In this document: piece by piece, positions 53,558-63,065 of the stretch
Layout: each line of letters opens with the position of its first letter
Position numbering within the stretch: the stretch's first letter is position 1
Source of the DNA: Collinsella aerofaciens
Lineage (GTDB): Bacteria; Actinomycetota; Coriobacteriia; Coriobacteriales; Coriobacteriaceae
Length of the DNA stretch: 64,000 bases
Assembly (NCBI RefSeq): GCF_005844325.1
Contig: NZ_SPFY01000011.1
Span: 1 to 64,000, forward strand
Direction: 5' to 3'
Program-made: the position numbers and the translations under genes
The notes under the pieces: generated by a model
Databases searched by the model: none
Told to the model about the DNA's origin: nothing
What the model saw: only the letters and a program-made list of their open reading frames with translations

Positions 53558-54913
53558 ATGCTTCTGGTCGCTAACGGTTCCGTCTTTACCCGCAACGCTC
53601 AGACCCCGTTTATTCCAAACGGTGCGGTCGCCATTGACGGAGATACGATCGTCGAAGTGGGCCCCGAGCGCGAGCTCAAGGCCAAGTACCCGGATGCCGA
53701 GTACGTCGATGCCCAGGGCAACCTCATCATGCCCGGACTCATCAACTGCCACACCCACATCTACTCGGGTCTGGCCCGCGGCCTTGCCATTAAGGGCTGC
53801 AACCCCACCAACTTCCTGGAGAATCTTGAGCAGCAGTGGTGGAAGATCGACGACAACCTGACGCTCGACGGCACCAAGGCCAGCGCCTATGCCACGATTT
53901 TGGACTCCATCCGTGATGGCGTCACCACGATCTTCGATCACCATGCGAGCTTCTGCGAGATCCCGGGAAGCCTCTTTACCATTAAGGATGCAGCTCAGGA
54001 GCTGGGCATGCGTTCGTGCCTGTGCTACGAGGTTTCCGATCGCCGTGGCCAGGAAAAATGCGACCAGGCCATTGCCGAGAACGCCGAATTTGCCCAGTGG
54101 GCCGCCAAGGAGCGTCGCGATAACGACAACCACATGATCGCTGCCATGTTTGGCGGGCATGCCACCTTTACGCTGTCGGACGAGACCATGGACAAGATGG
54201 CCGAGGCCAACAACGGCCTGACCGGCTTCCACATCCATGTGTGCGAGGGCATGAATGACGTGTGGGACTCCCGCCTCAACCGCGGTGGCATCAGCCCCGT
54301 CGAGCGCCTGCTGCAGCACAACCTGCTTGGTCCCGACACCATGCTGGGCCACTGCATCCACGTGACGCCTGCCGAGATGGATATCGTCAAGGAGTCCGGC
54401 ACCTGGCTGGTCAACAACCCCGAATCCAATATGGGCAACGCCGTGGGCTGCGCCCCCGTGCTCGAGTTCTTCCGCCGCGGCATCCCCGTGTGCATGGGTA
54501 CCGACGCCTACACCCACGATATGCTCGAGAGCCTTAAGGTCTTCCTGATCATTCAGCGCCACAACGCTGCCATGTCCAACGTGGGCTGGTGCGAGGCCAT
54601 GACGATGCTGTTTGAGAACAACGCCAAGATGGCGAGCAAGTACTTCGATCGCAAGCTTGGTGTGCTCGAGGCCGGCGCTGCCGCCGACGTTATCGTTATG
54701 GACTACAAGCCCTTTACGCCGCTGAGCGAGGAGAACATCGACGGCCACATGCTCTTTGGCATGATGGGCAAAAACTGCCGCACCACCATCATCAACGGCC
54801 GCGTCCTGTACAAGGATCGCGAGTTCGTTGGGATTGATGAGGACAAGATCAACGCGTGGACCATGGCTGAGTCCAAGAAGCTCTGGAGCACGCTCAACGA
54901 TCGCACCTACTAA
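53558..54913 (+). CDS. ssnA: SsnA-type amidohydrolase (selenium metabolism/purine cluster)
   Basis: A 451-aa metal-dependent amidohydrolase. The first metal ligands are His65 and His67 in LINCHTHIYSGL; the later GFHIHVCEG and MGTDAYTHD carry the remaining ligands. SsnA proteins are annotated as putative aminohydrolases and occur with YgfK and selenium-dependent xanthine dehydrogenases, likely deaminating or opening purine derivatives. ATG 53558 follows gaagggagcatcc. Confidence 0.88.
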   Translation: MLLVANGSVFTRNAQTPFIPNGAVAIDGDTIVEVGPERELKAKYPDAEYVDAQGNLIMPGLINCHTHIYSGLARGLAIKGCNPTNFLENLEQQWWKIDDNLTLDGTKASAYATILDSIRDGVTTIFDHHASFCEIPGSLFTIKDAAQELGMRSCLCYEVSDRRGQEKCDQAIAENAEFAQWAAKERRDNDNHMIAAMFGGHATFTLSDETMDKMAEANNGLTGFHIHVCEGMNDVWDSRLNRGGISPVERLLQHNLLGPDTMLGHCIHVTPAEMDIVKESGTWLVNNPESNMGNAVGCAPVLEFFRRGIPVCMGTDAYTHDMLESLKVFLIIQRHNAAMSNVGWCEAMTMLFENNAKMASKYFDRKLGVLEAGAAADVIVMDYKPFTPLSEENIDGHMLFGMMGKNCRTTIINGRVLYKDREFVGIDEDKINAWTMAESKKLWSTLNDRTY

Positions 54914-54928
54914 TTCACAAGTAGATTC

Positions 54929-54988
54929 ACGCGCGTCGGGTGTTTCGCCGCATTCGACGCGCGTATAGGCGACCTCCGCGGGGTCGCC
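54929..54988 (+). other. Two stem-loops between ssnA and ygfK
   Basis: acgcgcgtcg (54929-54938) with cgacgcgcgt (54955-54964), and ggcgacc (54968-54974) with gggtcgcc (54981-54988). Further GC-rich self-complementary sequence runs to 55045. No T-run. Confidence 0.5.
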
Positions 54989-55062
54989 GGCGCTGTGCTA
55001 GCGCTACACCGTATTTGCGCCCGCCGCGCGGTCTCGCCGGGCGTTACAGAGAGGAGCTCACT

Positions 55063-58062
55063 ATGAGCGACATCATGAGGCCGATCCCGTTTTCGCAGCT
55101 GATGAACTGGATCATCGAGGAGCACAAGACTCAGGGCGCCGTCTTTGGCGTGCGCAAGATGGTCACGGCCAACCAGGAGGGTGCGCTTCCCATTTTTGAC
55201 GAGCGCATCGAGACCCCGTTTGGCCCGGCCGCCGGACCCAACACGCAGCTTGCCCAGAACATCGTGGCCTCTTATGTGGCCGGTTCCCGCTTCTTTGAGC
55301 TCAAGACCGTTCAGGTTATGGACGGCGAGGAGCTCTCCAAGTGTGTGAACAAGCCCTGCATCGTGGCACAGGACGAGTGCTACAACTGCGAGTGGTCGAC
55401 CGAGCTCGAGGTTCCGCAGGCCTTTGCCGAGTACGTGAAGGCATGGTTTGCCTGCCACCTGATCGCTCGCGAGTACGGCCTGGGCAGCCCGGACGGCTTT
55501 GTCTTCAACATGTCCGTGGGTTATGACCTGGAGGGCATCAAGAGCCCCAAGGTCGACGCCTACATCGAGGGCATGAAGGACGCCAGCGGCTCCGACGTCT
55601 GGAACGAGTGCCGCGCATGGGCGCTCGCCAACCTGGACAAGTTTGAGCATGTCGACGCCGCGTTCGTCGAGTCCATCCCGGCACGCGTCTCCAACTCCAT
55701 CACCGAGTCTACCCTGCACGGCTGCCCGCCCGCCGAGATCGAGCGCATCGCGACCTACCTCATCACCGAGAAGGGCCTCAACACCTACATCAAGTGCAAC
55801 CCCACGCTGCTGGGCTATGAGTTTGCTCGCCAGCGCCTCAACGAGCTGGGCTTTGACTACATCGTCTTCGATGACACGCACTTCCGCGAGGACCTGCAGT
55901 GGGCCGATGCCGTGCCTATGTTCGAGCGCCTGATTGCCCTGTGCGCCGAGCGCGGCCTGGAGTTTGGCGTCAAGCTCACCAATACCTTCCCCGTCGACGT
56001 GACGAGGAACGAGCTGCCTTCCACCGAGATGTACATGTCGGGCCGTTCGCTGTTCTCACTGACCATCGAGGCCGCCCGTCGCATTACCGAGCAGTTTGAT
56101 GGCAAGCTGCGCATCAGCTACTCCGGCGGTGCCACGGTCTACAACATCCGCGCCCTGTACGATGCCGGCATTTGGCCCGTTACCCTGGCGACCGACGTGC
56201 TCAAGCCCGGTGGCTACGAGCGCTTTAGCCAGATGGCCGGCGAGTTTACCGACCTGGACGGCAAGCCGTTCGCGGGCGTCTCTCTCGAGGCCGTGACGGC
56301 GATCCAGACCGACTCGCTCACCAATCCGCTCTACAAGAAGCCGCTGCGCCCGCTGCCCGACCGCAAGGTCGCCGGCAAGAGCCCGCTTTCCGACTGCTTT
56401 ACCACGCCGTGCCGCACGAGCTGCCCCATCCAGCAGGATATTCCCGCCTATCTGGCGGCTGTTGACGAGGGCCGCTACGAGGACGCACTCAACATCATCA
56501 TCGAGCGCAACGCCCTGCCGTTCATTACTGGCACCATCTGCCCGCATCCCTGCGGCCGTGCCTGCGAGCGTGCATTCTACGAGCCCGAGGGCGCCCAGAT
56601 TCGCGCCAGCAAGCTCAAGGCCGCCCGCGAGGCCATGACCGCCGTGCTGCCCAAGCTGCGTGCTCAGGCCATCGCCAACGACAGCGAGCGCAACGTTGCC
56701 GTTATCGGCGGCGGCCCGGCCGGTCTGGCGACGGCGTTCTTCCTGACGCGTGCCGGCGTGCCCGTCACCATCTTTGAGGCTCGCGATTCGCTCGGCGGCG
56801 TGGTTCGTCACGTCATTCCCGAGTTCCGCATTGCGAGCGACGATATCTCCCACGATGCCGAGCTCTGTCTGGCCTTTGGCGCCAAGGTGCAGCTCAACGC
56901 CCGCGTGGAGTCCATCGACGAGCTCAAGGCCCAGGGCTTTACCGACGTGGTCGTGGCCACCGGTGCCTGGATGCCCGGCTCTGCGGGCTTGGGCGAGGGC
57001 GCCGAGCTCGATGTGCTGGAGTTCCTCGAGGCCGCCAAGAGGGGCGAGAAGCTCGAGCTGGGCGAGGACGTCGTGGTCATTGGCGCCGGCAACACCGCCA
57101 TGGATGCGGCTCGCGTGGCCAAGCGCCTGGCCGGCGTGAAGAACGTGCGCCTGGTGTATCGCCGCACCAAGAAGCAGATGCCCGCCGACGAGGAAGAGCT
57201 TGATCTTGCTCTTGCCGACGGTGTTGAGTTCTGCGAGCTGCTGGTCCCCAAGGCGCTTAACGGCGCCGTGCTGACCTGCGACGTCATGGAGCTTGGCGAG
57301 CCGGATGCAAGCGGCCGTCGCAGCCCCGTCGCCACGGGCGAGACCGTCGAGCTTTCCGCCACCACGGTGATCTGCGCCGTGGGCGAGGGCATCGATGCCA
57401 GCCTGTACGATGCCGCGGGTGTCGAGCACGACCGTCGCGGCCGCCTTGCCGCCACCTCCACTGGCGTCGAGGGCGTTTGGGCTGCGGGCGACTGCCGCCG
57501 CGGTCCTGCCACCGTGGTCGAGGCTATTGCCGATGCCGCCGAGGTCGCCCGCGCCATCGCCGGCGTGGACTTTAACAAGTACGCCGACTGCAACGAGCAG
57601 GCCGGCCGCGAGGACACTTGCTACGAGCGCAAGGGGTCGCTGTGCCGCGACAAGCGCAACTGCACCAAGACTCGCTGCCTGGGCTGCGGCTCGGTGTGCG
57701 AGGTCTGCTGCGATGTGTGCCCCAACCGTGCCAACGTGGCAATTAAGGTGCCGGGCCTGGCCAAGCATCAGGTCGTCCACGTCGATGGCATGTGCAACGA
57801 GTGCGGCAACTGCGCCGTGTTCTGTCCCTACCAGGAGGGCCGTCCCTACAAGGACAAGCTCACCCTGTTCTGGAGCGAGCAGGACATGGAGAACTCCGAG
57901 AACGAGGGCTTCCTGGCTGTGGACGAGGACCACTTTAAGGTCCGCGTCGCCGGCACGGTCCGCACCGTCTCGGTCGATGCCGTCAACACCGGCCTTCCCG
58001 AGGCCGTCCGCCTGACCATCAGGGCTGTGCGCGACAACTATCCGTATCTCCTTAAGAAATAG
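55063..58062 (+). CDS. ygfK: YgfK-type multidomain flavo-iron-sulfur oxidoreductase
   Basis: A 999-aa protein annotated in the family as putative selenate reductase subunit YgfK. The N-terminal 420 residues resemble a dihydroorotate/dihydropyrimidine-type flavin domain. A GltD-like part follows, with CRTSCPIQQDIPAYL, an FAD loop GGGPAGLA near residue 548 and an NAD loop GAGNTAMDAAR. The C-terminal part has Cys-rich CLGCGSVCEVCCDVCPNRA and CNECGNCAVFCPY, for iron-sulfur clusters. It probably passes electrons between NAD(P)H and the neighbouring dehydrogenase via the ferredoxin. ATG 55063 follows agaggagctcact. Confidence 0.88.
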   Translation: MSDIMRPIPFSQLMNWIIEEHKTQGAVFGVRKMVTANQEGALPIFDERIETPFGPAAGPNTQLAQNIVASYVAGSRFFELKTVQVMDGEELSKCVNKPCIVAQDECYNCEWSTELEVPQAFAEYVKAWFACHLIAREYGLGSPDGFVFNMSVGYDLEGIKSPKVDAYIEGMKDASGSDVWNECRAWALANLDKFEHVDAAFVESIPARVSNSITESTLHGCPPAEIERIATYLITEKGLNTYIKCNPTLLGYEFARQRLNELGFDYIVFDDTHFREDLQWADAVPMFERLIALCAERGLEFGVKLTNTFPVDVTRNELPSTEMYMSGRSLFSLTIEAARRITEQFDGKLRISYSGGATVYNIRALYDAGIWPVTLATDVLKPGGYERFSQMAGEFTDLDGKPFAGVSLEAVTAIQTDSLTNPLYKKPLRPLPDRKVAGKSPLSDCFTTPCRTSCPIQQDIPAYLAAVDEGRYEDALNIIIERNALPFITGTICPHPCGRACERAFYEPEGAQIRASKLKAAREAMTAVLPKLRAQAIANDSERNVAVIGGGPAGLATAFFLTRAGVPVTIFEARDSLGGVVRHVIPEFRIASDDISHDAELCLAFGAKVQLNARVESIDELKAQGFTDVVVATGAWMPGSAGLGEGAELDVLEFLEAAKRGEKLELGEDVVVIGAGNTAMDAARVAKRLAGVKNVRLVYRRTKKQMPADEEELDLALADGVEFCELLVPKALNGAVLTCDVMELGEPDASGRRSPVATGETVELSATTVICAVGEGIDASLYDAAGVEHDRRGRLAATSTGVEGVWAAGDCRRGPATVVEAIADAAEVARAIAGVDFNKYADCNEQAGREDTCYERKGSLCRDKRNCTKTRCLGCGSVCEVCCDVCPNRANVAIKVPGLAKHQVVHVDGMCNECGNCAVFCPYQEGRPYKDKLTLFWSEQDMENSENEGFLAVDEDHFKVRVAGTVRTVSVDAVNTGLPEAVRLTIRAVRDNYPYLLKK

Positions 58063-58073
58063 GCGAGTCTCTT

Positions 58074-58553
58074 ATGGCCAAATCCATTCAACATAACGTG
58101 GCCTACGTTGCCTGCGGAAGCGGTTGCGCCTCCGCAGGCGGCGACGCCCGCTGCAGCGAAGGCTGCATTGGCTGTGGCGCCTGCGTCACGGCCTGCCCCC
58201 ACGGTGCCATTGCGCTGGTCGATGGCATCGCCCGCGTGGATCGCTCAAAGTGCACGGGCTGTGGCCTGTGCGGCATGGCGTGCCCGCAGCGCGTGATTGC
58301 CTTCGTCCCCGGCTACCAGAACATTCTGGTGCGCTGCAACAACACCGATAAGGGTGCCATTGCGCGCAAGATTTGCGACACGAGCTGCATCGGTTGCGGT
58401 ATGTGCGCCAAAAAGTGCCCTGCCGGCGCTATCCGCATCGAGGACAACTGCGCCCATATCGACGGCGTGGACTGCCTGTCGTGCGGCATGTGCGCCGTCG
58501 TCTGCCCGCATGGCGCCATCCACGACCGCACCGGCATCGCCGCCGGCGTGTAG
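58074..58553 (+). CDS. Ferredoxin-type 4Fe-4S protein (RnfB-like)
   Basis: A 159-aa protein almost entirely of CxxCxxCxxxC motifs: CIGCGACVTACPHGA, CTGCGLCGMACPQ, CIGCGMCAKKCPAGA and CLSCGMCAVVCPHGA, enough for four 4Fe-4S clusters. It lies 11 nt after ygfK and 12 nt before the dehydrogenase, so it is probably the electron carrier between them. Confidence 0.9.
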   Translation: MAKSIQHNVAYVACGSGCASAGGDARCSEGCIGCGACVTACPHGAIALVDGIARVDRSKCTGCGLCGMACPQRVIAFVPGYQNILVRCNNTDKGAIARKICDTSCIGCGMCAKKCPAGAIRIEDNCAHIDGVDCLSCGMCAVVCPHGAIHDRTGIAAGV

Positions 58554-58565
58554 AAGGGAATCACC

Positions 58566-61343
58566 ATGGCACAGGAATTCACTTTTACCGTTAACGGTGT
58601 CGAGCACACGACGACGGAGAATAAACCACTGCTGCGCTATCTGCGCGACGACCTGCACATTCACTCCGCCAAGGACGGCTGCTCCGAGGGCGCCTGCGGC
58701 ACCTGCACCATCCATGTGGACGGTGCGGCCGTCAAGGCGTGCGTGCTGACCACCGCTCTTGCCGCCGGCCGCAACATCGTGACCGTCGAGGGCCTGCCCG
58801 AGGACGTGCGCGAGGCCTTTGTGTACGCCTTTGGCGCCGTGGGCGCCGTGCAGTGCGGTTTTTGCATTCCCGGCATGGTCATGGCGGGTGCGGCGCTCAT
58901 CGCCGAGGACCCCGAGCCCACCGAGGAGCAGATCAAGTACGCCATTCGCGGTAACGTCTGTCGCTGCACCGGCTACAAAAAGATTATCGAGGGCATCTCG
59001 CTGGCCGCTGCGGTGCTCCGCGGCGAAAAGCAGATCGACGAGGACCTGGAGCGCGGCGATGACTACGGCGTGGGCAAGCGCGCCTTTCGTATTGACGTGC
59101 GCAAGAAGGTGCTCGGCGAGGGCAAGTATCCCGACGACATCGACGAGCTCGATCAGCCGGGCCTGACCTATGCCAGCGCCGTGCGCTCCAAGTATCCGCG
59201 CGCCCGCGTGCTCTCCATCGACACCTCCAAGGCCGAGGCCCTGCCCGGTGTGGTGGGCATCCTGCGCGCCGAGGACGTGCCGGTCAACCAGGTCGGCCAC
59301 CTTATCCAGGACTGGGACGTCATGATCGCTCAGGGCGATATCACCCGCTGCGTGGGCGATGCCATCGTGCTGGTGGTCGCCGAGGACGAGGCGACGCTCG
59401 AGAAGGCCAAGAAGCTCGTAAAGATTGACTACGAGCCGCTGGAGCCCGTGCGCAACATTGTCGAGGCCAGGGCCGCCGACGCTCCGCGCCTGCATGACAG
59501 CTTCTTTGCCTTTGGCAACACGGTGGAGCTCAAGGACAACGTGTGCCAGAGCCGCCACGTGACGCGCGGCGACGCCGCCAAGGCGCTGGCCGAAAGCGCG
59601 TTCACCGTGACGCAGCGCTTTACCACGCCCTTTACCGAGCATGCCTTCTTGGAGCCCGAGTGTGCCGTTGCCTTCCCGTACAAGAACGGCGTCAAGGTGC
59701 AGTCGACCGACCAGGGCGCCTACGACACGCGCAAAGAGTGTGCCCACATGTTTGGCTGGGACAACGAACCCGAGCGCGTGGTCGTCGAGACCATGCTCGT
59801 GGGCGGCGGCTTTGGCGGTAAGGAGGACGTGTCCATCCAGCATCTGGCCGCGCTCGCCGCATATAAGTTTCAGCGTCCTGTGAAGTGCAAGCTCACGCGT
59901 GCCGAGTCGCTCGCTTTCCATCCCAAGCGCCATGCCATGGACGGTACCTTTACGCTGGGCTGCGACGCCGAGGGCAACTTTACCGGTCTGGACTGCGAGA
60001 TCAACTTTGACACCGGCGCCTACGCGTCGCTGTGTGGCCCGGTGCTCGAGCGCGCCTGCACACATGCCGTCGGCCCCTACAAGTACCAGAACACCGATAT
60101 TCGCGGTTATGGCTACTACACCAACAACCCGCCCGCCGGCGCGTACCGCGGCTTTGGCGTTTGCCAGTCCGAGTTTGCGCTCGAGAGCCTAATCGACCTG
60201 CTGGCCGAGAAGGTCGGCCTGGATCCGTGGGAGATTCGCTACCGCAACGCCATCGAGCCGGGCGAGGTTTTGCCCAACGGTCAGATTGCCGACTGCTCCA
60301 CGGCGCTGAAGGAGACACTGCTCGAGGTCAAGGATGCCTACTATGCGCATCCCGGACACGCCGGCATCGCCTGCGCCATGAAGAACGCCGGCGTGGGCGT
60401 GGGCCTGCCCGATGCCGGCCGCTGCAAGATTCGCATCGAGAACGGCGCGGCCGTGGTCTATGCCGCCACGTCCGACATTGGCCAGGGCTGTAACACCGTC
60501 TTTTTGCAGGACGTTGCCGAGGCATGCGGCCTGCCGCTTCGCTGCATCGCCAACGGCGAGTGCTCCACCGAGAACGCTCCCGACTCCGGCACCACGTCTG
60601 GTTCGCGTCAGACGGTCGTGACCGGCGAGGCCGTGCGCGGCGCCGCCTTCCTGCTGCGCGATGCCATGGTTGGCATCGAGGCCGGCAAGCCCGCGCCCGA
60701 TGCTCCCGTGAGCGCGCATGGCGACGGCGTCAAGATCGAGTACGATGACGGTCGCGCCTACCAGCTGCGCACGCAGGAGCTCGTCGCCGGCCAGGGTATG
60801 CATCCTCAGGATCCCGCGGCCGCCATCAAGGCGCTTGAGGGATGCGAGTTTGGCTACGTGTACCTGGAGCCGACCGACAAACTGGGTGCGGATGTTCCCA
60901 ACCCCAAGAGCCATATCTGCTACGGCTTTGCCACGCATGTGGTCATTCTGGATGATGACGGCCGCGTGAGCGAGGTCTACGCCGCGCACGATTCCGGCAA
61001 GGTGGTCAACCCCATCTCCATCCAGGGTCAGATCGAAGGCGGTGTGCTCATGGGTATGGGCTATGCGCTTACCGAGGACTGGCCGCTCAAGGACTGCGTG
61101 CCCCAGGCAAGGTACGGTACGCTCGGGCTGTTCCGTGCGCCCGAGATTCCGGATATCCATGCCATCTACGTGGAGAAGGACGAGCTGCTGCCCGTGGCAT
61201 ACGGCGGCAAGGGCATCGGCGAGATCGCAACGATCCCCACGGCACCCGCCGTACAGAACGCCTATCGCGCATTTGACGGCAAGCTGCGTCCCGATCTGCC
61301 CATGGTGGATACGCCCTACAGCCGCGCTCGCAACCGCGGGTAG
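58566..61343 (+). CDS. xdhD: Selenium-dependent-type xanthine dehydrogenase (molybdenum hydroxylase)
   Basis: A 925-aa fusion of a two-cluster [2Fe-2S] domain and a molybdenum-binding domain. Cluster cysteines are 39, 44, 47 and 59 (CSEGACGTC) and 97, 100, 132 and 134 (QCGFC, CRCTG). From about residue 165 the Mo domain follows, with VGGGFGGKED and GEIATIPTAPAVQNA. There is no FAD domain, unlike classical three-part xanthine dehydrogenases, so electrons must leave through another partner, here plausibly the ferredoxin and YgfK. No in-frame UGA is needed; the selenium in this group is a labile cofactor rather than selenocysteine. Confidence 0.88.
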   Translation: MAQEFTFTVNGVEHTTTENKPLLRYLRDDLHIHSAKDGCSEGACGTCTIHVDGAAVKACVLTTALAAGRNIVTVEGLPEDVREAFVYAFGAVGAVQCGFCIPGMVMAGAALIAEDPEPTEEQIKYAIRGNVCRCTGYKKIIEGISLAAAVLRGEKQIDEDLERGDDYGVGKRAFRIDVRKKVLGEGKYPDDIDELDQPGLTYASAVRSKYPRARVLSIDTSKAEALPGVVGILRAEDVPVNQVGHLIQDWDVMIAQGDITRCVGDAIVLVVAEDEATLEKAKKLVKIDYEPLEPVRNIVEARAADAPRLHDSFFAFGNTVELKDNVCQSRHVTRGDAAKALAESAFTVTQRFTTPFTEHAFLEPECAVAFPYKNGVKVQSTDQGAYDTRKECAHMFGWDNEPERVVVETMLVGGGFGGKEDVSIQHLAALAAYKFQRPVKCKLTRAESLAFHPKRHAMDGTFTLGCDAEGNFTGLDCEINFDTGAYASLCGPVLERACTHAVGPYKYQNTDIRGYGYYTNNPPAGAYRGFGVCQSEFALESLIDLLAEKVGLDPWEIRYRNAIEPGEVLPNGQIADCSTALKETLLEVKDAYYAHPGHAGIACAMKNAGVGVGLPDAGRCKIRIENGAAVVYAATSDIGQGCNTVFLQDVAEACGLPLRCIANGECSTENAPDSGTTSGSRQTVVTGEAVRGAAFLLRDAMVGIEAGKPAPDAPVSAHGDGVKIEYDDGRAYQLRTQELVAGQGMHPQDPAAAIKALEGCEFGYVYLEPTDKLGADVPNPKSHICYGFATHVVILDDDGRVSEVYAAHDSGKVVNPISIQGQIEGGVLMGMGYALTEDWPLKDCVPQARYGTLGLFRAPEIPDIHAIYVEKDELLPVAYGGKGIGEIATIPTAPAVQNAYRAFDGKLRPDLPMVDTPYSRARNRG

Positions 61344-61412
61344 GGTAGGGTGCGGACGACCCTTGCTGACGGGCTGTTCGCGCTCAACATCAACTGCATA
61401 TGCTGCGCCTCT

Positions 61413-61447
61413 GGCCCCAGCTCCATCGTGAGTCGGGGCCTTTTGTT
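61413..61447 (+). terminator. Purine cluster terminator
   Basis: Stem ggccccagctc (61413-61423) with gagtcggggcc (61430-61440), imperfect in the middle, then ttttgttt. Confidence 0.75.
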
Positions 61448-61463
61448 TGGAGCGCCTCCGCAT

Positions 61464-61741
61464 GCGGAAACTGCGTCCCGGAATCATGCCTCAGAATGGG
61501 ATGCAACTTCCGGATCGGCCTCAGGCGGAAACTGTGTCCCGGAATATGGCTCCAGCGTGGGATGCATTTTCCGGTTGAAGCCTCAAGCGGAAACGGCGTC
61601 CCGGAATTCGGTCTCGGAACGGGTCGTGCTTTCCGCTAGGCCCGCCATCCGGAAAGTGCATCCCGTTTTGAGCGCTCAATTTGGGACATGGTTTCCGCGG
61701 GTGCTGCCAACCGGAAAGTGTGTCCCAGTTTGGTGGGCAGG
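61464..61741. repeat. Palindromic repeat cluster (GCGGAAACTGTGTCCCGGAAT family), 4.5 units
   Basis: Units begin near 61464, 61525, 61588, 61649 and 61711 (period about 61 bp; the last is a half unit). Each runs gcggaaactgtgtcccgg, a variable middle, then gtgggatgcattttccgg, so the ends pair. The same family recurs at 63066-63230. No gene in this stretch. Confidence 0.85.
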
Positions 61742-61762
61742 CGGGCATAAGCTCAGCAGCTC

Positions 61763-62761
61763 CTACAGCTCAATATCGTTGAGCCATGTCGGCAGCGCGG
61801 TCTGCCGGATGCCTGCCGTCTGCAGCTTTTTGGCGAGCATTCCTGTCGAGCGGACCTCGTTCATGGTAAAGCGCAGCAGAGGGTGGCCGTAGAGCGATAG
61901 GTGCGCCTCGCGCTGTCGTTCGGCAACGAGCGCCTCGGCGGTGGTGCGTCCGGCCAGCATGGTCTGGTCGGTATATTTGATGAGCCCGTCGAGCTCGCCC
62001 AGCGTGAGTTCCCGCGCCTGACGCTCCCAGGCAAAGTCCGTTCGTATGGGCTTGGCCGAATCGAAGGGGTCCGTCAGCTCGTATTGAAGCCAGTCGGGCG
62101 CAAAGCCCGTCTCGATCATGACGGCTCGGGCGACCGATTCCCCGCCGCTCTCGGCGCGGGCGTCGGCATATCGAAGCGTTGTGAGGGCGGTGCGAATCGC
62201 GCGATCATTGCGGGCGGTCACTCGTTGCTCAACGGCCTCCATCAGCTGTTCCGGCGCAACGCCGAGCTTTGAGATCGCCGAATCGGCAATGGGCATGCCA
62301 TCGGCAAAACCAGTTTGCAGCAGGCAATCTGTGGCCGTTTGGATGGGCGGCGTTACCGATATGCCGGCCCTGCGTATTGCTCCGGCCGGCTCAATCTGGT
62401 GTCGCTGAATATGTGCGCCCGGACGAGCCGACGGCTTTGTCGAGCTGCAAACATGCACGACGTTCAGGTGTCGCCACGAGACCTCGAGCCCCAGCAGGCA
62501 AGCTGCCGAAAACGAGCAGAACGTCCAATCGGGATGGATGATCGCAAGGGCGCGGATAATCTCGCAATGGCGTTGCGCTCGGTTGAGTTCATCCCAGCGC
62601 GTTTTTCGCGCAAACAACCCCGGCATGGGCGAGACAACCGTGCCGCCGGTGCGCCGAAGGAGCGCTTTTCGGATCGCCGTACTCGGGGGAATCAGACAGC
62701 GCCCCTCTTGTTCGGCTTGAGTGGGCAGTTGGTCGATGAGCTGGTCATTGCAATGGGTCAT
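61763..62761 (-). CDS. AbiEi-like protein with Vsr/DUF559-type nuclease-like domain
   Basis: A 332-aa protein. The N-terminal half (IRKALLRRTGGTVVSPMPGLFARK, FCSFSAACLLGLEVSW) resembles the winged-helix plus core of AbiEi-type proteins common in Actinobacteria. The C-terminal part (AESGGESVARAVMIETGFAPDWLQYEL, IRTDFAWE, LGELDGLIKY) resembles the Vsr/DUF559 nuclease-like fold with candidate acidic residues. Both matches are by eye. ATG at 62761 follows ggaggcggtagctc. No toxin partner is adjacent. It sits between two clusters of the same palindromic repeat, so it may be part of a mobile or defence patch. Confidence 0.6.
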   Translation of the reverse strand: MTHCNDQLIDQLPTQAEQEGRCLIPPSTAIRKALLRRTGGTVVSPMPGLFARKTRWDELNRAQRHCEIIRALAIIHPDWTFCSFSAACLLGLEVSWRHLNVVHVCSSTKPSARPGAHIQRHQIEPAGAIRRAGISVTPPIQTATDCLLQTGFADGMPIADSAISKLGVAPEQLMEAVEQRVTARNDRAIRTALTTLRYADARAESGGESVARAVMIETGFAPDWLQYELTDPFDSAKPIRTDFAWERQARELTLGELDGLIKYTDQTMLAGRTTAEALVAERQREAHLSLYGHPLLRFTMNEVRSTGMLAKKLQTAGIRQTALPTWLNDIEL

Positions 62762-63065
62762 GAGCTACCGCCTCCTTTTGGGTAGCAAAAACGTATCAGC
62801 TGGAACTTGCCGCTCAGCTGACCAAAAGCTGACCAAAATCTAACCATGCAGGTAGATGACCTGCTTTTGACGACATATTTCTTGTTTGAATCGGTGGGCG
62901 GTAATCGGCGACCTTGAACGGTGACGAGATATGAAGTCTTGGTAAGTTTCAGGACGTGTACTTTTTTGAAAAAGAGCATTCTATCTGCTGTTTTGCGTTT
63001 CTGGATCGCATGTTTGAAGGCCTGTGATAAGGGCGGCGGATCGTCGTCTTGTACCTGAGGAACCC
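62762..63065. other. Gene-free stretch upstream of the AbiEi-like gene
   Basis: Holds a direct repeat agctgaccaaa (62815-62838 region), likely near the promoter of the minus-strand gene, and a short palindrome caggt-agatg-acctg near 62850. No coding sequence with support on either strand. Confidence 0.4.

Noticed and set aside
51929..54748. Long minus-strand open frame opposite the permease and ssnA
   Set aside because: Antisense shadow; the plus-strand proteins are full-length family members.
58566..61343. Selenocysteine-coding UGA in the xanthine dehydrogenase
   Set aside because: The frame is complete without any in-frame UGA; selenium in this enzyme group is a labile cofactor.
61464..61741. 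CRISPR array
   Set aside because: Unit ends pair with each other within a unit, the repeated parts diverge, and no cas gene is nearby. Better explained as palindromic REP-like repeats.
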